From the NCBI GenBank assembly GCA_015491595.1, contig WFVP01000122.1, positions 1 to 11,252 on the forward strand: DNA of 11,252 nucleotides, read 5' to 3'. The notes beneath the pieces were generated by a model, which did not search any database, had not been told where the DNA came from, and saw only the letters and a program-made list of their open reading frames with translations. The first letter of the stretch is position 1, and every line of letters starts with the position of its first letter. Below are positions 6,762 to 11,252 of the stretch, one piece after another. Origin of the DNA: Anaerolineales bacterium (GTDB lineage: Bacteria; Chloroflexota; Anaerolineae; Anaerolineales; DRMV01). Both the position numbers and the translations under genes were made by a program.

Positions 6762-7800
6762 CCAGCGCGAACGCGGCGAAGTAGCGGCGCAGGGTTCGGC
6801 GGTAGACGCTGGGCCGGGTCCCCAAAGCCATGAAGATTTGCAAAACCGATAGCGGAAGGCGCGGGAGTAAGCGCTGCAGGCGGTACAGCAGGTCGTAGGC
6901 CTTTTTATATCGCAGGACCAAGCGCCGGTAGCGTTCCCGCGTCTGGTCCAACGAGAGCTCCCCTTCCAGGTGCCGCCGCAGCAGACGCCCCAGTTGGGTG
7001 CCGAAGTACAGCGCCGGGCGGATGCCTTCTCCGGTCAGGGGAAGGCACTGCCCCGCGGCATCCCCCACCAGGAAGAGGTGCTCCAGAACTGGGTCCCGCA
7101 AGCGGTAGGTAAAGTAACCGCCGTGGACCTTGCGCCGGGCCTGGCCCAGGTCGGCCAGGTACAGGTCCAGGAGGCGCAGGGTGCCCTGGGTTTCGCCCTC
7201 GTACCGACCGATACCGATGCGACTCGCGCCGTTGATGGGAAAAATCCAGGCAATGCTTAACCGCCCCAGGCGTTTGGGGTCGTAGGTGAAGTGCAGGCCC
7301 TCATCGGCATAGGGCACCGTACTCTCCAGACCGAAGTTGACGGCCTGCCCCTGAACCCAATCCGGGCGCAGACTGGAAGCCAGGACCGCTCGCCAACCGC
7401 TGGCGTCCACGATGACCCGTCCCTCGTACTCGCCCTTGGGCGTGCGTACCCGCTGACCTTCGACTCCCAGGGCCGGGGCTTCCACGAAATCCGCGGTGGC
7501 GCGTTCCCACAGGAGGCGACAGAGTTTCTCGTAATCGAAGGTGCAATAAGGGTATTGGGGTACCGGGTAGACAAAGGAGCGTTCTGGAGTGTGCAGGATG
7601 AGGGCGTCGTGGATTTGCAAAACCGCGTCTTCCAGGTTCAACGCCTTAAGGGTGGCCAAGGGAACACCACAAGCCGAGGTTTGTCCTGCGCCAATGGGCT
7701 GGTGGTCAATGACCAACACGCGTCTTCCCCGGAGATGAGCCGCCACAGCCAATCCTGCAAAACTGGCCCCGGCAATGATGACATCGTACGCATACGTCAT
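6706..7800 (-). CDS. FAD-dependent oxidoreductase, geranylgeranyl reductase family-like
   Basis: A 364-residue flavoprotein. The N-terminal Rossmann motif is GASFAG (11-16), following VIIA, with Asp32 at the end of beta-2 for the ADP-ribose. The second FAD motif is VGDAAGQCLPLTGEGI (245-260), characteristic of the p-hydroxybenzoate hydroxylase/geranylgeranyl reductase fold. VDASG (131-135) is the middle conserved element. Relatives reduce isoprenoid double bonds in lipids, quinones or chlorophyll side chains, or act as hydroxylases or halogenases; the substrate here is not known. The start ATG at 7800 has GAGGAGG about ten bases upstream. It begins 47 bp after the copA terminator and is probably the first gene of the second transcription unit. 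Its end overlaps the orphan RMMBL frame. Confidence 0.88.
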   Translation of the reverse strand: MTYAYDVIIAGASFAGLAVAAHLRGRRVLVIDHQPIGAGQTSACGVPLATLKALNLEDAVLQIHDALILHTPERSFVYPVPQYPYCTFDYEKLCRLLWERATADFVEAPALGVEGQRVRTPKGEYEGRVIVDASGWRAVLASSLRPDWVQGQAVNFGLESTVPYADEGLHFTYDPKRLGRLSIAWIFPINGASRIGIGRYEGETQGTLRLLDLYLADLGQARRKVHGGYFTYRLRDPVLEHLFLVGDAAGQCLPLTGEGIRPALYFGTQLGRLLRRHLEGELSLDQTRERYRRLVLRYKKAYDLLYRLQRLLPRLPLSVLQIFMALGTRPSVYRRTLRRYFAAFALDDGEQPQSPAFTLGESTA

Positions 7801-7823
7801 GGTTCCCGTTCCTCCTCATGGCT

Positions 7824-7839
7824 CCATCCGGCAGGATGG
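7824..7839. other. Small hairpin in the reductase leader
   Basis: CCATCC (7824-7829) and GGATGG (7834-7839) form a 6-bp stem with a GGCA loop between the copA terminator and the reductase ribosome binding site. No T-run follows it. It might act as a secondary structure element next to the terminator; the function is unknown. Confidence 0.3.
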
Positions 7840-7842
7840 TTG

Positions 7843-7877
7843 AAAAAAGCGGGGTGGACCTTGCGCCCACCCCGCTT
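7843..7877 (-). terminator. Rho-independent terminator after copA
   Basis: AAGCGGGGTGG (7847-7857) and its exact complement CCACCCCGCTT (7867-7877) make an 11-bp, GC-rich stem with a 9-nt loop. Read on the minus strand it is followed at once by a T-run (from the A-run 7843-7848). It starts 13 bp past the copA stop codon. This is a textbook intrinsic terminator and separates the copper-ATPase transcript from the reductase/exporter operon. Confidence 0.9.
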
Positions 7878-7889
7878 CACCTTACCCCT

Positions 7890-10418
7890 TCAGGCCGTGG
7901 CCTCGGAGGTTCGGCCGGAAAGTTGGGCCTGGGACCGGTCTTCGGTCTTCATATAGGAGGGTCGAATGTCGACTTTCCGGAGTCGGTTGGCGTTGGTGAC
8001 CACGGTGATGGAACTGGTGGCCATGGCGATTTCCGCCAGTACCGGGTGCATCCAACCGATGATGGCCAGGGGAATCATGGCCACGTTGTAGAAGAAGGCC
8101 CAGAAGAGGTTCTGCTTGATTTTGCGGAAGGTGGCCCGGCTCAGGTTGATGGCCTCCACAACGCCGCTCAGGTGTCCGCGCACCAGGATGACGTCGCTGG
8201 CCTCGATGGCGATGTCCGTACCGGTGCCGATGGCGATACCCACGTTGGACTGGGTGAGGGCAGGTGCGTCGTTGATGCCGTCGCCCACGAAGGCCACCAT
8301 CCCAAATTGCTCCTGCATCTTCTTCACCTCGGCCACTTTACCGTCGGGCAACACTTCTGCCAGCACGTAATCGATGCCTACCTTGCGGGCGATGGCTTCC
8401 GCGGTGCGGCGGTTGTCGCCCGTGATCATGGCCGTCTTCAGACCCATGCGGTGGAGTTCCTGGATGGCCAGAACCGAGTCATCCTTGAGGGTGTCGGCTA
8501 CCGCGATGACGCCCGCCAACTGACCGTTGATGGCGACCAGCATGGCCGTTTTGGCCTCTTCCTCCAGGCCCCGCATTTGATCTTCGGCCGGCGCCGGGTC
8601 AATGCCGTGTTCCTGCATCAACCGCCGTGAACCTACCAGGACGGTCGCGTCTCCTACTTTTGCAATCACGCCCTTGCCGCGTATGGCCTGGAAATCCTGG
8701 GGGTCCTCCAGAGCCAATGCTTCCCCTTCGGCCCGTTCCACGATGGCGCGGCCCAGGGGGTGTTCGCTCCCTCGCTCAGCCGAGGCGGCCAGACGGAGGA
8801 CCTCTTCGACTGTAAAGCCATTGAGCGGGACGACATCGGTAACTTCCGGCTTACCCTTGGTGATGGTGCCCGTCTTGTCGAAGATGATGACCTGTACGTC
8901 CTTCAAGGTCTGAATGGCCTCGCCGCTGCGAATCAAGATGCCGTGCTCCGCGCCCAGTCCGCTGCCTACCATCAGAGCTGTGGGCGTGGCCAAGCCCAGC
9001 GCGCAGGGGCAGGCGATGACCAGCACGGCGACGGTCGAGACCACCGCCAGGGTAATTACGCCCAAAGTGGGGTCAACCCAGGGCAGGAAGGAGCCCAGTT
9101 CCACCAGGCGGCGCATGGTGTCCGGGAAGACAAGCCAGGCTACAAAGGTGAGGATGGCAATGGTGATGATGATGGGCACGAACACAGCCGTAACTTTGTC
9201 AGCGAATTCCTGGATTGGAACTTTGGTGCCCTGGGCTTCTTCCACCAACTTGATGACCTGGGCCAGGAAAGTGTCCTTGCCCACCCGCGTGGCCCGTACC
9301 TTTAACAGACCGTCTTGGTTGATGGTGGCACCGATGACCTCATCGCCCGGGCGTTTGTTCACCGGCATGGATTCGCCCGTGGCCATCGATTCGTCGACCG
9401 CGCTCTCGCCTTCGATGACCACACCGTCGGTGGGAATCTTCTCGCCGGGGCGCACAATCATGATGTCGCCCACCTGGACTTCTTCAATGGGAATTTCGAT
9501 TTCCTTGCCGTCCCGAATCACCCGGGCCGTTTTGGCTCCCAGTTCCAACAACTTGCGTATGGCCTGGGAGGCCCGGCCCTTCGCGGTCTCTTCCACGTAC
9601 CGGCCGGTCAAGTGAAAGGCCATGATCATGGCCGCGACACCGGCATAGTTGGCCACGGGGAAGAAGAAGGATGCCGGTCCGGTAAGCAGAGCCACGCCCG
9701 TACCCAAGGCAATCAAGGTGTCCATGTTGGCATAGCCTTTGAGCACGGGTTTGAGACCGTTGCGGTAGGTGTGACGGCCAACCCAGAAGAGGACGGGGAG
9801 GGCGAGTACGATGAGGCCCAGGTTATAAATGGTTTCGTTAGGCCAGTAGACCCCCCAGAACATCTCGGGGAGCATCCACAAGATGATGGGCAGGGTAAAG
9901 GCCCAGGCAACGCGCATGCGGAAGCGGGCTTCGCGCATCTTGCGTTCGGCCTCGTCTTCCTCTTCTTCGGTCTGGGCAGCCCCTTGGGCTTCCGATTTAG
10001 CCTCCAGAACCTCGTAGCCCGCATCGGCCACGGCCTTCTTGAAGTCGGCCAAGGTAGCCAGGCCTGGAATGTAAGTAACCGTGGCTTTCTCCGTTGCCAA
10101 ATTCACATTGGCGTCCAGGACGCCGAAGACTTTCTTTAACGCACGGGTGACATGGCTGGCGCAAGAAGCGCACGTCATCCCCCCGATGGGCAGGGTGATG
10201 GTTTCCGTTGCCACGTCGTATCCGGCGTCTCGGACGGCTTCGACCAGGTCTTGTAAGGACACCGAGCCGTTCGCAAGGACCACCGTGGCCTTTTCGGTGG
10301 CCAGGTTGACCTGAACGTCGGCCACGCCGGAGACCTTCTTCAAAGCCCGGGTGATGTGGCTGGCGCAAGAAGCGCACGTCATACCTTGAATGGGAAGCAC
10401 AATCTTTTGTGCGCTCAT
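7890..10418 (-). CDS. copA: Cu(I)-exporting P1B-type ATPase CopA
   Basis: An 842-residue P-type ATPase that pumps Cu(I) out of the cytosol. Two N-terminal HMA domains carry GMTCASC at 12-18 and 80-86. The membrane metal site CPC (470-472, in [15 protein letters not shown]), Tyr777-Asn778 and the MATSS motif (799-803) match the Cu(I)-selective P1B-1 class. TGES is at 347-350, the phosphorylated Asp514 is in DKTGT, the nucleotide-binding His553-Pro554 is in SEHPLG, and GDGINDAP is at 712-719. Length and domain order are normal. The two HMA domains are unusually alike, including ASH(I/V)TRALKKV and [10 protein letters not shown], which points to a fairly recent internal duplication. The ATG at 10418 has AGGAGGTG upstream. 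It lies 160 bp after the glutaredoxin gene and is closed by a strong terminator. Confidence 0.97.
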   Translation of the reverse strand: MSAQKIVLPIQGMTCASCASHITRALKKVSGVADVQVNLATEKATVVLANGSVSLQDLVEAVRDAGYDVATETITLPIGGMTCASCASHVTRALKKVFGVLDANVNLATEKATVTYIPGLATLADFKKAVADAGYEVLEAKSEAQGAAQTEEEEDEAERKMREARFRMRVAWAFTLPIILWMLPEMFWGVYWPNETIYNLGLIVLALPVLFWVGRHTYRNGLKPVLKGYANMDTLIALGTGVALLTGPASFFFPVANYAGVAAMIMAFHLTGRYVEETAKGRASQAIRKLLELGAKTARVIRDGKEIEIPIEEVQVGDIMIVRPGEKIPTDGVVIEGESAVDESMATGESMPVNKRPGDEVIGATINQDGLLKVRATRVGKDTFLAQVIKLVEEAQGTKVPIQEFADKVTAVFVPIIITIAILTFVAWLVFPDTMRRLVELGSFLPWVDPTLGVITLAVVSTVAVLVIACPCALGLATPTALMVGSGLGAEHGILIRSGEAIQTLKDVQVIIFDKTGTITKGKPEVTDVVPLNGFTVEEVLRLAASAERGSEHPLGRAIVERAEGEALALEDPQDFQAIRGKGVIAKVGDATVLVGSRRLMQEHGIDPAPAEDQMRGLEEEAKTAMLVAINGQLAGVIAVADTLKDDSVLAIQELHRMGLKTAMITGDNRRTAEAIARKVGIDYVLAEVLPDGKVAEVKKMQEQFGMVAFVGDGINDAPALTQSNVGIAIGTGTDIAIEASDVILVRGHLSGVVEAINLSRATFRKIKQNLFWAFFYNVAMIPLAIIGWMHPVLAEIAMATSSITVVTNANRLRKVDIRPSYMKTEDRSQAQLSGRTSEATA

Positions 10419-10441
10419 GTTTCGTCACCTCCTGGAAGGAT

Positions 10442-10459
10442 GGGGATGGTGCCATCCCC
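10442..10459. other. Perfect short hairpin in the copA leader
   Basis: GGGGATGG (10442-10449) and CCATCCCC (10452-10459) are exact complements separated by two bases. The structure ends about 20 bp upstream of the copA ribosome binding site. It is followed upstream by a second hairpin, CCCGG-TTTT-CCGGG (10465-10478). On the minus-strand mRNA the two would stack just before the Shine-Dalgarno. A role in copA translation or as a protein-binding site is inference. Confidence 0.45.
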
Positions 10460-10464
10460 TTGCA

Positions 10465-10478
10465 CCCGGTTTTCCGGG
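10465..10478. other. Second short hairpin in the copA leader
   Basis: CCCGG (10465-10469), loop TTTT, CCGGG (10474-10478). In the copA mRNA the loop would be AAAA. It lies five bases from the neighbouring GGGGATGG hairpin. No U-run follows in the minus-strand transcript, so it is not an intrinsic terminator. Confidence 0.35.
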
Positions 10479-10487
10479 GCACTCTCC

Positions 10488-10493
10488 AGTATA
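10488..10493 (-). promoter_or_regulatory. Candidate -10 element for copA
   Basis: TATACT on the minus strand, one base from the sigma-70 consensus, 70 bp upstream of the copA start. No convincing -35 is found at 16-18 nt or at the 19-20 nt spacing used by MerR-type activators. The region upstream is C/G-rich. The same TATACTGG string occurs in the candidate promoter at the left edge. copA could instead be read through from the glutaredoxin gene. Confidence 0.3.
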
Positions 10494-10521
10494 GTTTCTC
10501 GAACCCGGGGCCGGGAGCGCC

Positions 10522-10539
10522 ATTCCCTATAAGGGGAAT
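10522..10539. promoter_or_regulatory. Candidate operator palindrome upstream of copA
   Basis: ATTCCC (10522-10527) and GGGAAT (10534-10539) form an inverted repeat with a 6-bp A/T-rich spacer. It sits 29 bp upstream of the candidate copA -10. C-tract/G-tract palindromes with a short spacer resemble the general form of CsoR-type copper-repressor operators, but this one does not match a published site that I can recall exactly. No regulator gene is in the window. Confidence 0.3.
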
Positions 10540-10578
10540 AGGCCATTTGGCGGATACGCTCGTAGGAACGAAGGAAGA

Positions 10579-10863
10579 TTACAGGTAGCCGCCTTTACGC
10601 AAGGCTTGTTGAATCGCCCCCAAGTTCATTCCAAACCCGATGAACACCTGTCCGTCAATGACCAACGTCGGCGTGATAAAACGTCCCGCCACTTCCTTTA
10701 GTTCATCCATATAAGAGGGGTTGGTGGTGACGTCTTTCTCTGTATAAGGGATGCCGTGTTCAGCGAAGAACCTCTTCGCCATCTGACAGTCGCTTCAAGT
10801 GGGTTGTGTGTAAATCACAATCCCTCTGGTTTTTCTGCGGCCGCGAAAGACGAACGGAACCAT
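10579..10863 (-). CDS. Glutaredoxin-like selenoprotein (UxxC), read through TGA
   Basis: A 94-residue glutaredoxin-fold protein. Reading from ATG 10863, the frame gives VIYTQPT, then TGA (10795-10797), then SDCQMAKRFF, where the TGA occupies the first Cys of the CxxC redox motif (position 23, with Cys26 intact). The rest is a normal glutaredoxin: the cis-Pro element ITPTLVIDG (63-71), FIGFG (75-79) and a final helix ending ALRKGGYL. GGAGG lies nine bases before the ATG. A perfect hairpin starts 15 nt after the TGA. Sequence similarity thus continues on both sides of the stop, which favours selenocysteine over a dead gene. A caller without Sec support would report only 67 residues from the Met at 10782, lacking the redox site. 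Family members reduce disulfides or mixed disulfides; here it may serve copper/redox balance beside copA. A point-mutation pseudogene remains possible. Confidence 0.8.
10763..10794 (-). promoter_or_regulatory. Candidate bacterial SECIS element
   Basis: On the minus strand, GCGAAGA-GGT-TCTTCGC (10779 to 10763) is a perfect 7-bp stem with a GGU loop, extendable by two G-U pairs. There are 22 nt between the TGA and the loop. Bacterial SECIS elements lie inside the coding region just after the UGA, with a small apical loop having G among its first bases, about 16-37 nt downstream; this hairpin fits. SelB binding is inferred. Confidence 0.7.
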
Positions 10864-10920
10864 GAGGAAGCACCTCCATTGGAAAATCCCTTTGATATCG
10901 CGTCACAAAGGTATATGGCT

Positions 10921-10949
10921 ATTGTACTCGGAAGACTTTCTGCTTTGCA
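10921..10949 (-). promoter_or_regulatory. Candidate promoter of the glutaredoxin/copA unit
   Basis: TACAAT (10921-10926) is a good -10 hexamer on the minus strand, with a 17-nt spacer to TGCAAA (10944-10949), a weak -35. The start of transcription would be near 10914, about 50 bp upstream of the glutaredoxin ATG. A 6-bp inverted repeat (CCTTTG 10889-10894, CAAAGG 10906-10911) lies just downstream of the predicted start and could be an operator. The right repeat element begins immediately upstream. Confidence 0.35.
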
Positions 10950-10957
10950 GTAGGCTA

Positions 10958-11252
10958 TTTGAACAGGGTGCATGCAGATGTTGCCGAAATCAGCTGGTCC
11001 TTTATGGACCGAAAGTTTGGACCACCTCTGCAGGCGGGCCTTTTCCTTTTGGAACGCACGGGTCTGTCTGGGTCCGGGACCTCGGATGAAGAGAGAGATA
11101 ATGCAGCAAGCGGCGAAGCCGCTTGCTGCATTATCTCTTCTTTGCTCCTGCGGTCCAGGGCCTGGACAGTCCTGTGCGAAACGCTGGGTGCCTTTCCAAA
11201 GCGGCACCATCTTTTCTCCCACTTCGGCAACTTTTGAGTGCACCTTTTGAAC
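10958..11252. repeat. Large imperfect palindrome, MITE-like, with flanking 7-bp direct repeats
   Basis: This block has no credible gene. Its centre is a perfect 21-bp inverted repeat (11094-11114 with 11118-11138) around a GAA loop. Outside it, 11055-11081 matches the reverse complement of 11152-11178 at 21 of 27 positions, and 10967-10988 matches that of 11223-11244 at 18 of 22 (both contain GTTGCCGAA). The arms differ in length: 148 and 127 bp. TTTGAAC flanks both ends as a direct repeat (10958-10964 and 11246-11252), like a target-site duplication around a 281-bp element (10965-11245). No transposase is encoded, so it would be non-autonomous. I cannot assign an IS family. It could also be a structured RNA or a hairpin-type intergenic repeat. 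The reading frames crossing it on both strands are mirror images caused by the palindrome. Confidence 0.75.
11094..11138. repeat. Perfect 21-bp central stem of the palindrome
   Basis: The left arm 11094-11114 (AGAGATAATGCAGC... to GGC) and right arm 11118-11138 are exactly complementary, with GAA between them. A further G-T pair extends it. A stem this long and perfect is able to extrude as a cruciform or to fold in RNA. No T-run follows on either strand to make it a standard terminator. Confidence 0.95.

Noticed and set aside
10579..10782. 67-residue glutaredoxin starting at the internal Met (10782)
   Set aside because: This start lacks the redox motif and first beta strand; the true start at 10863 reads through the TGA in frame.
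10889..10911. CCTTTG...CAAAGG inverted repeat as a CRP, FNR or Rex site
   Set aside because: The half-sites and spacing do not fit those consensus sequences beyond the outer six bases; kept only as a possible operator note.
10815..11243. Minus-strand 142-codon frame and mirrored plus-strand 92-codon frames at the right end
   Set aside because: They run through the palindrome and look alike on both strands because of it; no family motif and no convincing ribosome binding site.
10958..11252. Integron attC-like recombination site
   Set aside because: The ends lack the expected GTTRRRY/RYYYAAC core pair, there is no cassette or integrase, and the element is longer than typical.

Overview
The window is about 11.25 kb of GC-rich bacterial DNA. 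Every gene I can support is on the minus strand, so transcription runs from high to low coordinates. Gene density, very short spacers, ATGA stop/start overlaps and clear GGAGG-type ribosome binding sites fit a bacterium. An envelope exporter of the HlyD/YbhFSR type and an FAD reductase of the geranylgeranyl-reductase class would suit a Chloroflexota-like thermophile or another deep-branching lineage, but this is a weak guess and no marker gene is present.

Right edge (about 10958-11252): a gene-free, strongly palindromic block of about 280 bp. It has a perfect 21-bp central stem, further matching arms out to both ends, and a 7-bp direct repeat (TTTGAAC) at both borders, like a miniature inverted-repeat element with a target-site duplication. 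Next (10863-10579) is a small glutaredoxin whose CxxC motif is encoded as TGA-Ser-Asp-Cys. The frame is intact on both sides of the TGA, it has its own start and ribosome binding site, and a perfect 7-bp hairpin lies 22 nt after the TGA. I read it as a selenocysteine (UxxC) glutaredoxin that ordinary gene calling would truncate or miss. After a 160-bp leader with hairpins and a candidate operator comes copA (10418-7890), a Cu(I) P1B-ATPase with two N-terminal metal-binding domains, followed by a clear intrinsic terminator (7843-7877).

Below the terminator runs a second, tightly packed set: an FAD-dependent reductase (7800-6706), an orphan C-terminal domain of a beta-CASP metallo-hydrolase (6761-6531), a small HMA metal-binding protein with an extra His/Cys-rich N-terminus (6463-6119), a double-NBD ABC ATPase (6114-4117), two paralogous ABC-2 permeases (4120-2978 and 2981-1845), an HlyD/YbhG-type adaptor (1789-779) and a class I methyltransferase (757-95). 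ATPase, permeases and adaptor form a complete YbhGFSR-like exporter. The first nucleotide-binding domain has lost its Q-loop Gln and H-switch His, so the ATPase is probably asymmetric.

Together the genes suggest metal and redox handling plus envelope export: Cu(I) efflux by CopA with a thiol/selenol glutaredoxin, and an exporter operon led by a metal-binding protein. The exporter substrate cannot be read from the sequence. I found no RNA genes, CRISPR array or plus-strand gene.
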